Origin: Streptomyces albospinus
Lineage (GTDB): Bacteria; Actinomycetota; Actinomycetes; Streptomycetales; Streptomycetaceae
Assembly (NCBI RefSeq): GCF_014648695.1
Contig: NZ_BMRP01000036.1
Location: forward strand, 1 to 64,000
Direction of reading: 5' to 3'
DNA: 64,000 bases
Made by a program: the position numbers and the translations under genes. Position 1 is the first letter of the stretch; the number at the start of each line of letters is the position of its first letter. Of the stretch, positions 7,955-16,816 are shown one piece after another. Below the pieces are notes generated by a model that saw nothing but the letters and a program-made list of their open reading frames with translations, was not told where the DNA came from and searched no databases.

Positions 7955-8121
7955 CCCGGGGCCCGTCGCGGCCCGTTCAGCAGGGGGCGTGCGCGCCCCC
8001 ATACCCGCCGGGTGGTGCGCCCGGGAGCGCGCCGGGCACTTTGTGACGGCTTCGTCATGGGGGATTGTCAGACCTCGTCGCTATCGTTCGTTGTGTCAGG
8101 CAACAATGCGCGGTCGCTCCC

Positions 8122-8190
8122 CGGGCTCTCGGCTCCTCCCCCAAGCTCTCGACTGCGCTCGAACAGGGGACCCCCATGCGCAGGGGACAC
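8122..8190 (+). repeat. Interspersed palindromic repeat, copy 1
   Basis: GC-rich element with core CCAAGCTCTCGACTGCGCTC followed by GAACAGGGGACCCCCATGCGCAGGGGA. Close copies occur at 37931-38003 and, more diverged, at 48119-48165. Each sits in a short 5' untranslated region or intergenic gap. The inverted segments CTCCCCC/GGGGAC can form a stem around the CGACTGCGCTCG centre. Confidence 0.7.
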
Positions 8191-8229
8191 CCCGACCGGG
8201 GCCGCGCCGGACGGACAGGAGAGAGCGCC

Positions 8230-8913
8230 ATGCACAGGCCGAGTGTGCCCGAGGATCTGGATCACCCGGAGCAGCTGTGGGCGCGGGCCGCGACGCTGGC
8301 GGTGGTGGCCTCGGCCCTGGACGACTGGGACGAGTTCACCTGGGGTCCCGGCGGCTTGCAGTGCTGGAACGACGGCAGCGCCTACTGGTGGCGGCTGAAG
8401 CTCTACGACGACGGCCGCGCGGTGCTCTGCGGCCAGGACTCGGACGGCAGCTACACGCACAGCGGCGACCGGCAGATCGACTTCCTGGCCGGCGGCCCCG
8501 AGTGGCTGCCCTGGGAGCGGCTGCGGGACGACGCCCAGGGGAATCTCTTCGGGTTCGTCTACTGGTACGAGGACGGTGCCTGGGCCCGCGCCCCGTATCC
8601 GGCGGCGATGCCGGACGACGGGCTGGCGATGGCGATGAGCTGGGCGGCGCCCGGCGACGAGGCGATCGACGAGATCGTCGAGCACCTGGTGGCGCGGACG
8701 GAGACGGAGGTCGACGCGGCGGCGGCGGTCCGCGCGTTCATCGCCGCGGCCCGGGCCCGGACGGTCGGCGCGCAGGACATATCGGCGCTGCTGGACGCGG
8801 TCTGCGGCCAGGACTGCTGGTACGAGGTCCGCCCGGAGGCCGGGCTGGCGTTCGCCGCGGAGCTCGGGCTGACGGCCGGGGACCGGGGCGGTGTGCCGGT
8901 GGCCGCGCCGTAG
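8230..8913 (+). CDS. Conserved actinobacterial protein of unknown function, Trp-rich
   Basis: 227 residues starting at ATG 8230 behind ACAGGAGAG. It has many Trp and acidic residues in the first half (DDWDEFTWGPGGLQCWNDGS, FVYWYEDGAW) and an Ala-rich helical second half with two Cys (CGQDCWYEVRPEAGLAFAAELG). There is no signal peptide or membrane segment, so it is probably cytosolic. I recognise it only as a protein that accompanies the DUF3039 gene in streptomycetes and assign no function. A copy of the interspersed repeat lies just upstream. Confidence 0.75.
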   Translation: MHRPSVPEDLDHPEQLWARAATLAVVASALDDWDEFTWGPGGLQCWNDGSAYWWRLKLYDDGRAVLCGQDSDGSYTHSGDRQIDFLAGGPEWLPWERLRDDAQGNLFGFVYWYEDGAWARAPYPAAMPDDGLAMAMSWAAPGDEAIDEIVEHLVARTETEVDAAAAVRAFIAAARARTVGAQDISALLDAVCGQDCWYEVRPEAGLAFAAELGLTAGDRGGVPVAAP

Positions 8914-9167
8914 CGGCGGGCCGGGCGCGGCAGTGCCCCGGCAGCACCGCCTGCCGGAGCCGAGCGCCCACCGCGGCACCGTCGCCCTGGCGCGGAACAA
9001 CTCGGCGCTCTACCCGGGCAGCGCGGTCGGCTCCGCGCCCGGCGGGCTGGCGCCGGTGTTTGGACCGGCGCCGTCCGCGCCGCCCCGGGCGGCGGCCGGA
9101 CCGGCGCTGCACCTGGCGGCGGGCCGACGCTCCCGGCGCGCGGCGCGCGTGAGTACCCTTGGCTGTT

Positions 9168-9461
9168 ATGAGCACTCTTGAGCCCGAGCGCGGGGCAGGT
9201 ACGGGGACCCTCGTAGAGCCGACACCGCAGGTGTCGCACGGCGACGGCGACCACGAGCGCTTCGCCCACTACGTCCAGAAGGACAAGATCATGGCGAGCG
9301 CGCTCGACGGCACCCCCGTCGTGGCGCTCTGCGGCAAGGTCTGGGTCCCGGGTCGCGACCCGAAGAAGTACCCGGTCTGCCCCATGTGCAAGGAGATCTT
9401 CGAGTCCATGGGCGCCGGTGGCGACAAGGACAAGGGCGGCAAGGACGGCGGCAAGAAGTAG
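9168..9461 (+). CDS. DUF3039 protein, small zinc-ribbon-like
   Basis: 97 residues. The core has HYVQKDKIMASALDGTPVVA and LCGKVWVPGRDPKKYPVCPMC, the DUF3039 signature. One Cys (in ALCGK) and a CPMC pair, plus a nearby His, form a plausible single zinc site. The tail is Lys/Gly/Asp-rich. Function is unknown; the family is restricted to Actinobacteria and very conserved. ATG 9168 is chosen over an in-frame ATG three codons upstream because it matches the usual MSTL start. Confidence 0.85.
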   Translation: MSTLEPERGAGTGTLVEPTPQVSHGDGDHERFAHYVQKDKIMASALDGTPVVALCGKVWVPGRDPKKYPVCPMCKEIFESMGAGGDKDKGGKDGGKK

Positions 9462-9625
9462 CCGCAGGCCCAGCGCCCCGGGCCGCTTCGCCGTACCTCC
9501 GGGTCCGGGTCCCTCGCGGACCCGGACCCGTCGGCGTCCCCGGTCCGCGGGACCGGCCGGCCAGGCCGGAACACCGACCGACGCGGCGGGTTTTCCGCCG
9601 TGCCGGGGCGGTGAGGATTGACGCC

Positions 9626-11284
9626 GTGACAGAAGTACGGACCAATCCTGACCGCGACGGCGACACGGGTCTGATCCCGGCACCGCTGAGCGTCGACGGG
9701 CCGCACCCCGGGACCGTACGGCTCGGCGGGCAGACCGCGCTGGCCGCCGCCCCCGGGACCGAGGACACCGCGCGCTGGCTGCGCGCCACCCTCGGCGACG
9801 CCTTCGGGCTGCCGCTGCCGCCCGGCTCCGGCGAGGCGTCCGACACCCTCGCGCTGGCCCTCGACCCGGCCCTGCCCGCGGAGGGCTACCGCCTGGAGGC
9901 GGACGCCCGCTGGGGCGTGCGCATCGCCGGCGGCGGCCCGGCCGGCGTCTTCTGGGGCGCCCAGACGCTCCGTCAGCTCCTCGGCCCGGACGCCTTCCGC
10001 CGCGCCCCGCTCGCCCCCGGCCGGCCGGCCACCCTGCCCGAGCAGACCGTCGAGGACGCCCCGCGCTTCGGCTGGCGCGGCCTGATGCTCGACGTCGCCC
10101 GGCACTTCCTGCCCAAGGACGGGGTGCTGCGCTACGTCGACCTGCTGGCCGCGCACAAGCTGAACGTCCTGCACCTCCACCTCACCGACGACCAGGGCTG
10201 GCGGATCGAGATCCGCCGCTACCCGAAGCTGACCGAAACCGGTGCCTGGCGCGAGCGCACCAAGCTCGGCCACCGGGCCTCCCCCCTCTGGGACCCGCGC
10301 CCGCACGGCGGTTACTACACCCAGGACGACCTCCGCGAGATCGTCGCCTACGCCGCGCGGCGGCAGATCACCGTCGTCCCCGAGATCGACGTCCCCGGCC
10401 ACTCCCAGGCCGCCATCGCGGCATATCCGGAACTGGGCAACACCGACGTCATCGACACCACCTCCCTGAAGGTCTGGGACACCTGGGGCGTCAACCCCAA
10501 CGTACTGGCGCCCACCGACACCACCCTGCGCTTCTACGAGCACGTGCTGGAGGAGGTGCTGGAGCTCTTCCCCTCGCGGTTCGTGCACCTCGGGGGCGAC
10601 GAGTGCCCCAAGGACCAGTGGAAGGCGTCGCCGGCCGCCCAGGAGCGGATCGCCGCACTGTCCCTGGACGGTGCGGACGGCCTCCAGAGCTGGTTCGTCC
10701 GGCACTTCGACCGCTGGCTCACCGACCGCGGGCGGCGCCTCATCGGCTGGGACGAAATCCTGGAAGGCGGCCTCGCGGAGGGCGCCGCGGTGTCCTCCTG
10801 GCGCGGCTGCGCGGGCGGCGTCGCGGCGGCCAAATCCGGCCATGACGTCGTCATGTGCCCCGAGCAGCAGGTGTATCTGGACCACCGTCAGCACGCCTCC
10901 CCCGACGAGCCGGTGCCGATCGGCTACGTCCGCACCCTGGAGGACGTCTACCGTTTCGAGCCGGTGCCACCCGAGCTGACGGACGAACAGGCCGCACACG
11001 TCCTGGGTACCCAGGCCAATGCCTGGACCGAGGTCATGGACAGTCAGCAGCGCCTCGACTACCAGGTCTTCCCGCGGCTGGCCGCCCTCGCCGAGGTCGC
11101 CTGGTCGCGGCTGCCCGCGCCGCCCCTCCGCGACTACCGGGACTTCGCCCACCGGATGAGTGCCCACTACGCCCGGCTCGACGCGCTCGGCGTCGACTAC
11201 CGCCCGCCCGGCGGCCCCCGCCCGTGGCAGCGGCGTCCCGGCCTGCTCGGACGCCCGATCGACGGGGCGCCCCCGAACGTGTGA
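9626..11284 (+). CDS. Beta-N-acetylhexosaminidase, GH20
   Basis: About 552 residues. An N-terminal GH20b-like domain (to ~residue 130) is followed by the catalytic barrel: FGWRGLMLDVARHFLPKD, LHLHLTDDQGWRIEI, VVPEIDVPGHSQAAIAAYPEL. The catalytic Asp-Glu pair is in FVHLGGDECPKDQW (about residues 325-326). Substrate-assisted cleavage releases terminal GlcNAc from chitobiose or muropeptide-derived sugars. There is no obvious secretion signal, so it may act inside the cell on imported disaccharides. GTG 9626 is chosen; GTG 9611 in the same frame is an alternative. It ties functionally to the GlcNAc PTS genes 40 kb downstream. Confidence 0.92.
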   Translation: MTEVRTNPDRDGDTGLIPAPLSVDGPHPGTVRLGGQTALAAAPGTEDTARWLRATLGDAFGLPLPPGSGEASDTLALALDPALPAEGYRLEADARWGVRIAGGGPAGVFWGAQTLRQLLGPDAFRRAPLAPGRPATLPEQTVEDAPRFGWRGLMLDVARHFLPKDGVLRYVDLLAAHKLNVLHLHLTDDQGWRIEIRRYPKLTETGAWRERTKLGHRASPLWDPRPHGGYYTQDDLREIVAYAARRQITVVPEIDVPGHSQAAIAAYPELGNTDVIDTTSLKVWDTWGVNPNVLAPTDTTLRFYEHVLEEVLELFPSRFVHLGGDECPKDQWKASPAAQERIAALSLDGADGLQSWFVRHFDRWLTDRGRRLIGWDEILEGGLAEGAAVSSWRGCAGGVAAAKSGHDVVMCPEQQVYLDHRQHASPDEPVPIGYVRTLEDVYRFEPVPPELTDEQAAHVLGTQANAWTEVMDSQQRLDYQVFPRLAALAEVAWSRLPAPPLRDYRDFAHRMSAHYARLDALGVDYRPPGGPRPWQRRPGLLGRPIDGAPPNV

Positions 11285-11515
11285 GCCGCGGGGCAAGGCA
11301 GGCGCCCGTGCGGCCGGACCCTGGGACGGTGGTGCCCGGTCACCGGCACCAGCGGACGAAACCGGACCAGCGCCCTCTTCCGGGACGGATCGTCGCTTCG
11401 CGGACCCTCGCGTACCGGGCCCGCGAAGATGTGCCAGAGTTGCCACGTCCGGGCTCTGAGCACGTACCGTACGGCGGAGCGGAACTGCCGGGACACCGGG
11501 GAAGGGGCAGCTGGG

Positions 11516-12412
11516 TTGACCACGCACGCACCGCAGGCGTCGCACACGGTGACGTTGCCGGCCTCGCTCGACGAGGCGGTGGCGGCACTGACCGCGATGC
11601 CTGCTGCCGTGCCCGTCGCGGGCGGCACGGATCTCATGGCGGCGGTCAACGCCGGACTCCTCAGACCGGCCGGCCTGGTGGGCCTCGGCCGGATCAGCGA
11701 GATCCGCGGCTGGCAGTACCTGGACGGCCATGCGCTGCTCGGCGCCGGCCTCACCCTCGCCCGTATGGGACGCCCGGACTTCGCCGCCCTCATCCCGGGC
11801 CTGGCCGCCGCCGCCCGCGCGGCCGGCCCGCCGCAGATCCGCAACGCCGGGACCCTCGGCGGCAACATCGTGACCTCCGCCCCTACCGGCGACACCCTCC
11901 CGGTGCTCGCCGCCCTGGAGGCCACGCTCGTCATCGCCGGCCCCGAGGGCAGCCGCCGCGAGATCCCGGTCAGCCATCTGCTGACCGGCCGCGAGATGCT
12001 CCAGCCCGGCGAACTCGTCGGCTTCGTACGGGTGCCGCTGCTGCACGCCCCGCAGACCTTCCTCAAGGCCACCGGGCGCACCGGCCCCGGCCGGGCCACC
12101 GCCTCCGTCGCGCTGGTCCTGGACCCAGCCCGGCGCAATGTGCGCTGCGCGGTCGGCGCGGTCGCCGCGATGCCGCTGCGCCCCCTGGAGGCCGAGCAGT
12201 GGGTGGCCTCGCTCATCGACTGGGACGGCGAACGCGGCCTGGTCCCCGAGGCGCTGGCCGCCTTCGGCGACTACGTGGCCGCCGCCTGCATCCCCGACCC
12301 GGCGCCGCCGCAGGACGGTTCGGAACCGGCGGCCCTGCCGCCGGCCGCGCTGCACCTGCGCCGTACGGTGGCAGCACTGGCCCGCCGCGCACTTGGGAGG
12401 GCGCTCTCGTGA
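11516..12412 (+). CDS. FAD-binding subunit of a molybdenum-hydroxylase-type dehydrogenase (CoxM/XdhB-like)
   Basis: 298 residues from TTG 11516, with GAAGGGG about 10 bp upstream. The two FAD motifs of the family are present: VPVAGGTDLMAAVNAG near residue 30 and QIRNAGTLGGNIVTSAPTGDTLP near 110. The C-terminal CO dehydrogenase flavoprotein-like domain follows. In xanthine and CO dehydrogenases this subunit passes electrons from the Fe-S clusters to FAD and on to an acceptor. It is the first gene of a three-gene operon, FAD then Fe-S then Mo subunit, and overlaps the next gene as GTGA. The substrate of the complex cannot be inferred. Confidence 0.88.
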   Translation: MTTHAPQASHTVTLPASLDEAVAALTAMPAAVPVAGGTDLMAAVNAGLLRPAGLVGLGRISEIRGWQYLDGHALLGAGLTLARMGRPDFAALIPGLAAAARAAGPPQIRNAGTLGGNIVTSAPTGDTLPVLAALEATLVIAGPEGSRREIPVSHLLTGREMLQPGELVGFVRVPLLHAPQTFLKATGRTGPGRATASVALVLDPARRNVRCAVGAVAAMPLRPLEAEQWVASLIDWDGERGLVPEALAAFGDYVAAACIPDPAPPQDGSEPAALPPAALHLRRTVAALARRALGRALS

Positions 12413-14385
12413 CCGACGCCAACAACCGCCATCCGCAGCACCCGCACCCCGAACAGGGCTGGCAGCGGCTCCCCCAGGGAGGCGAGTACGAGTCGGAGGC
12501 GACCGCCTTCGTCCAGCTCCCCGAAGGCTTCACCACCGGGGCGTACGGGGCCGGCTACGGCACCCCCGGCCAGGACCCGCTCGCCGCGCCCGGCCACGGC
12601 TACACCCCGCCGGCCTCGTTCACCCAGCACACCGCCGCGCCCCAGGTCCCCGGCGCGGCCACCGACCCGGCGGCGACCGGCCAGTGGACGATGCCGTTCG
12701 CGGACCCGTCGGGCGGCTACGCGGACCCGTCGGCCGGGTACGCCGGGGCGGGCCGGGCCGGGCACTCCCCGGCCCACCCGAGCCCGTCCGCGGGCTATCA
12801 GGCGGGCACCCCGGAAGCGGCTCAGCCGTGGGGCGGTGAGCAGGTCAACTGGCCCGTCGCGGGCAGCGCGGAGGCCACCGGCGGCGCCTGGACGGTCCCG
12901 GCCGCCGACGACGCCCTGGAGGAGTCCGGCGAGTACCTGGTCGGCGACGACCGGCCCACCGGGCACGGCGGCGCCGCGCTCTACGAGGACGGCGGCTACG
13001 GCGGATACGGCGCGACGCCGCACGCCGGCACCGGGCAGCCGGGTGGCACCGGGCACTGGAACTTCGCGGCCGGCCTGAACGCCACGGGCGGCGCCGGCGG
13101 GGCGGCCGACACGGGCGGTGCCGGCGAGCAGTTCGCCGCTCCCGCGGCGGACCCGTACCCGGCGGAACCCGCCCCGACCACCGGGACGGGCGGCGCGACC
13201 GGGCACTGGTCGCTGCCGGCCGACGCGCTGGCCCAGTGGCCGCCGGCCCCGCCCCAGGAGGACCCGGCGGCCCGCCAGGAGGCACCCGCGGACGTCCCCG
13301 CGGCCGGCACCACCGGGAGCTGGACGATCCCGGCGGCGGACGGCGAACAGCCGGACACCTCCGGGGAGTTCATGATCGACCCCGGTGCGGTGGCCGCCGC
13401 GCCGGCAGCCGGGCCCGCGCCCGCCGGGCAGCACGCACCCGCCGGACACGGCGCGCCCGTCGAGCACGCCGCCTCCGTCGAGCACGCCGTCTCCGTCGAG
13501 CACGCCGCGCCCGCCGAACCGGCCGTTGCCGACGCCATGGACGCCCCCGGTGCCGCCGAGGTGCCCGAGGAAGCCGCCGCGGCGCACCGCCCCGCGGCGG
13601 ATCCCGGGCCCGCCGGACCGACCGGACCGGCAGATGCCGCAGACGCCGCAGACGCCTCGGATGTCGCGAATGCCGCCGAAGAGCCGGAACCGGCCGGACC
13701 CGTCGTCGCGGTCGCCGAGGCGCACCCCGCCCCGGCCCCCGGCGACCCCGCGGGGCCCGACGCCCACGACGAACACCCCTCGATCTCCTACGTGCTGCGG
13801 GTGAACGGCGTCGACCGGCCGGTCACCGACGCCTGGATCGGGGAGTCGCTGCTCTACGTGCTGCGCGAGCGGCTCGGCCTGGCCGGTGCCAAGGACGGCT
13901 GCTCCCAGGGGGAGTGCGGGGCCTGCTCGGTCCAGGTGGACGGGCGGCTGGTCGCGTCCTGCCTGGTGCCCGCCGCCACCTCGGCGGGCAGCGAGGTCCG
14001 CACCGTCGAGGGCCTCGCGCAGAACGGCGTGCCCTCCGACGTGCAGCGCGCCCTGGCCGCCTCCGGGGCCGTGCAGTGCGGCTTCTGCGTACCGGGCATG
14101 GCGATGACCGTGCACGACCTCCTGGAGGGCAACCACGCCCCCACGGAGCTGGAGACCCGTAAGGCGCTCTGCGGCAACCTCTGCCGCTGCTCCGGCTACC
14201 GGGGCGTCCTGGACGCCGTCGCCGACGTCGTCCAGGCCCGCGCCGAGGCGGCGGAGCCGGCGGGGGCAGCCGAGGCAGCCCCCGAGGCACCGGCCGAAAC
14301 CGCGCGCATCCCCCACCAGGCGGGTCCCGCCGACCCGATGGAGGGCGCACCGCACCAGCATCCGCAGCCGGGGGGTGCCGGGTGA
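12409..14385 (+). CDS. [2Fe-2S] subunit with a ~450-residue repeat-bearing N-terminal extension
   Basis: 658 residues from GTG 12409. The last ~200 are a standard CoxS/XdhA Fe-S subunit: plant-type cluster cysteines in GCSQGECGACSVQVDG (about residue 497) and the second cluster in VQCGFCVPGMA (about 557) and CGNLCRCSGY (about 588). Normal members are 150-200 residues. Here the preceding ~450 residues are Gly/Ala/Pro/Asp-rich and carry a recurring TG-x-W-[ST]-x-P module centred on W92, W161, W217, W267 and W305. In two copies it is followed by SGE-[YF]-[LM]. EHA-type short repeats (VEHAASVEHAVSVEHA) come later. The role of the extension is unknown; it could be a disordered tether or interaction scaffold. 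Confidence 0.85.
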   Translation: MTDANNRHPQHPHPEQGWQRLPQGGEYESEATAFVQLPEGFTTGAYGAGYGTPGQDPLAAPGHGYTPPASFTQHTAAPQVPGAATDPAATGQWTMPFADPSGGYADPSAGYAGAGRAGHSPAHPSPSAGYQAGTPEAAQPWGGEQVNWPVAGSAEATGGAWTVPAADDALEESGEYLVGDDRPTGHGGAALYEDGGYGGYGATPHAGTGQPGGTGHWNFAAGLNATGGAGGAADTGGAGEQFAAPAADPYPAEPAPTTGTGGATGHWSLPADALAQWPPAPPQEDPAARQEAPADVPAAGTTGSWTIPAADGEQPDTSGEFMIDPGAVAAAPAAGPAPAGQHAPAGHGAPVEHAASVEHAVSVEHAAPAEPAVADAMDAPGAAEVPEEAAAAHRPAADPGPAGPTGPADAADAADASDVANAAEEPEPAGPVVAVAEAHPAPAPGDPAGPDAHDEHPSISYVLRVNGVDRPVTDAWIGESLLYVLRERLGLAGAKDGCSQGECGACSVQVDGRLVASCLVPAATSAGSEVRTVEGLAQNGVPSDVQRALAASGAVQCGFCVPGMAMTVHDLLEGNHAPTELETRKALCGNLCRCSGYRGVLDAVADVVQARAEAAEPAGAAEAAPEAPAETARIPHQAGPADPMEGAPHQHPQPGGAG

Positions 14386-14485
14386 GCGAGCGCAGCACGG
14401 GGGTCCTCCCGGCCGGGGGCCGGGGGAGAGTTGTCGAAGGGGGCCCGTCCCGCGCATGCGGGGGCGGGCGAAGCGAGGGATCGGC

Positions 14486-16816
14486 ATGAGTGGTACGAGC
14501 GACGGCGCGGGCGCCGTCACCGCGACTCCCGCAGCGGGCGTCCAGATCCCCGTCGAGCCGCCGCCGCACGGCCTGGGTGTCTCGCTGCCGTCGGCCGACG
14601 CCCCGGCGAAGACCGAGGGCACCTTCCCGTACGCCGCGGACCTGTGGGCGGAGGGGCTGCTGTGGGCGGCGGTGCTGCGCTCGCCGCACCCCCGGGCGCG
14701 GATCCGGTCCGTCGACACCCGCTACGCGACCGAGATGCCAGGCGTGCGCGCCGTGGTGACGCACGAGGACGTGCCCGGCGACAAGGGGCACGGCCGGGGC
14801 ACCGCCGACCGGCCGGTCTTCGCCCACGACGAGGTCCGCTACCACGGTGAGCCGATCGCCGCGGTGGCCGCCGACCACCCGGACACGGCACGGCTGGCCG
14901 CCGCCGCCATCGCCGTCGAGTACGAGCTGCTGGACGCCGTCACCGATCCCCAACTCGCCTTCGAGGCCGAGCCGCTGCACCCCGACGGCAACCTCATCCG
15001 GCACATCCCGCTCCGCTTCGGCGACCCCGAGGCGGTCGGCGAGGTCATGGTGGAGGGGTTCTACCGGATCGGCCGCCAGGACCCGGCGCCCATCGGGGCC
15101 GAGGCCGGGCTCGCGGTGCCGCGCCCCGACGGCGGGGTGGAGATCTACACCGCCTCCACGGACCCGCACACCGACCGCGATCTGGCTGCCGCCTCCTTCG
15201 GGCTGGAGCCGGATCAGGTCAAGGTCGTGGTGACCGGCGTGCCCGGCGCCACCGCCGACCGCGAGGACCCCGGCATCCAGCTGTCCCTGGGGCTGCTGGC
15301 GCTGCGTACGGGCTGCCCGGTCAAACTGGCCGCCACCCGGGAGGAGTCCTTCCTCGCGCACTCCCACCGCCACCCCACGCTGCTGCGCTACCGGCACCAC
15401 GCCGACGCCGAGGGCAGGTTGGTCAAGGTCGAGGCGCAGATCCTGATGGACGCCGGCGCCTACGCGGAGACCTCCGCCGAGGCGCTGGCCGCCGCCGTCT
15501 CGTTCGCCTGCGGCCCGTACGTCGTCCCGCACGCCGTCGTCGAGGGCTGGGCGGTGCGCACCAACAACCCGCCGTCCGGCCATATGCGCGGGGAGGGGGC
15601 GCTCCAGGTCTGCGCCGCCTACGAAGGCCAGATGGACAAGCTGGCCGCCCAGTTGGGCATCGAGCCCGACGAGATCCGCCTGCGCAACATCATGGCCACC
15701 GGCGATCTGCTCCCCACGGGGCAGACCGTCACCTGCCCCGCGCCGGTCGCCGAACTGCTGCGCGCCGTCAAGGAGGCGCCGCTGCCCGAACTGCCCAAGG
15801 ACACCCCGGAAGCGGAGTGGCTGCTGCCGGGCGGGCCCGAGGGCGCGGGCGAGCCCGGTGCGGTACGGCGCGGTGTCGGCTACGCCCTCGGCATGGTGCA
15901 CATGCTGGGCGCGGAGGGCACCGACGAGGTGTCGACCGCCACCGTCAAGGTCAGCGGCTCGGTCGCCACCGTCATCTGCGCGGCCGTGGAGACCGGTTCC
16001 GGGTTCTCCACCCTGGCGCGGCAGATCGTCCAGGAGACCCTGGGCGTCGACGAGGTGCACGTAGCGGGCGTCGACACCGACCAGCCGCCGGCCGGCCGGG
16101 CCTGCCACGGGCGGCACACCTGGGTCTCCGGAGGCGCCGTCGAGCGCGCCGCCAAGATGGTCCGTACGCAGCTGTTGCAGCCGCTGGCCCACAAGTTCGG
16201 GATGTCCACCGAGCTGCTCCAGATCACCGACGGCAAGATCACCTCCTACGACGGGGTGCTCAGCACCACCGTCGCCGAGGCGCTGGACGGCAAGGAACTG
16301 TGGGCCACCGCCCAGTGCCGGCCGCATCCCACCGAGCCGCTGGACGACACCGGCCAGGGTGATGCGTTCGTCGGGCTCGCCTTCTGCGCCATCCGCTGCG
16401 TCGCGGACGTCGACATCGAGCTGGGCACCATCCGCGTGGTGGAGATGACCGTGGCCCAGGACGTGGGCCGGGTGCTCAATCCGGCCCAGCTGCGGGCCCG
16501 TATCGAGGCCGGGGTCACCCAGGGCCTGGGCGCCGCCCTGATGGAGAACCTGCGCACCACCCGAGGTCAGGTCCGCCACCCGGACCTGACCGGCTACGCG
16601 CTGCCGACCGCGCTGGACGCCCCGGACATCCGGATCGTCAAGCTCGTCGAGGAGCGCGATGTGGTCGCCCCGTTCGGCGCCAAGCCCGCCAGCGCGGTAC
16701 CGGTCGTCACCGCGCCGGCCGCGGTGGCCTCCGCGGTCCGGGCCGCCACCGGCCGCCCGATCGGCCGGCTCCCGATCCGCCCGCAGGCGGCGGTGGCGCA
16801 GACGCCGCAGCAGTAG
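14486..16816 (+). CDS. Molybdopterin-binding subunit homologue of xanthine/CO dehydrogenase family, with altered active-site motifs
   Basis: 776 residues from ATG 14486 (AGCGAGGGA upstream). It has the overall domain series of the large subunit: the N-terminal a/b hammerhead ends near HDEVRYHGEPIAAVAADHPD, and later comes SGHMRGEGALQVCAAYEGQMDKLA in place of the usual RGFGxPQ segment. The C-terminal QDVGRVLNPAQLRARIEAGV is normal. The Gly-rich GGxFGxK loop is not seen; the equivalent place reads VVVTGVPGATADRED. The C-terminal GEP segment that carries the catalytic Glu in xanthine dehydrogenase reads PFGAKPAS. Either the substrate and chemistry differ or it is a degenerate enzyme. It is separated from the Fe-S gene by 100 bp holding a GC palindrome. 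Confidence 0.8.
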   Translation: MSGTSDGAGAVTATPAAGVQIPVEPPPHGLGVSLPSADAPAKTEGTFPYAADLWAEGLLWAAVLRSPHPRARIRSVDTRYATEMPGVRAVVTHEDVPGDKGHGRGTADRPVFAHDEVRYHGEPIAAVAADHPDTARLAAAAIAVEYELLDAVTDPQLAFEAEPLHPDGNLIRHIPLRFGDPEAVGEVMVEGFYRIGRQDPAPIGAEAGLAVPRPDGGVEIYTASTDPHTDRDLAAASFGLEPDQVKVVVTGVPGATADREDPGIQLSLGLLALRTGCPVKLAATREESFLAHSHRHPTLLRYRHHADAEGRLVKVEAQILMDAGAYAETSAEALAAAVSFACGPYVVPHAVVEGWAVRTNNPPSGHMRGEGALQVCAAYEGQMDKLAAQLGIEPDEIRLRNIMATGDLLPTGQTVTCPAPVAELLRAVKEAPLPELPKDTPEAEWLLPGGPEGAGEPGAVRRGVGYALGMVHMLGAEGTDEVSTATVKVSGSVATVICAAVETGSGFSTLARQIVQETLGVDEVHVAGVDTDQPPAGRACHGRHTWVSGGAVERAAKMVRTQLLQPLAHKFGMSTELLQITDGKITSYDGVLSTTVAEALDGKELWATAQCRPHPTEPLDDTGQGDAFVGLAFCAIRCVADVDIELGTIRVVEMTVAQDVGRVLNPAQLRARIEAGVTQGLGAALMENLRTTRGQVRHPDLTGYALPTALDAPDIRIVKLVEERDVVAPFGAKPASAVPVVTAPAAVASAVRAATGRPIGRLPIRPQAAVAQTPQQ

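Noticed and set aside
8891..9181. Small plus-strand frame between the unknown gene and DUF3039
   Set aside because: No ribosome site, low-complexity composition, and it overlaps both neighbours.
9269..12355. A 1028-codon minus-strand open frame opposite the hexosaminidase and FAD subunit
   Set aside because: It is a GC-bias shadow of two well-supported plus-strand genes, with Gly/Arg/Ala-rich nonsense composition.
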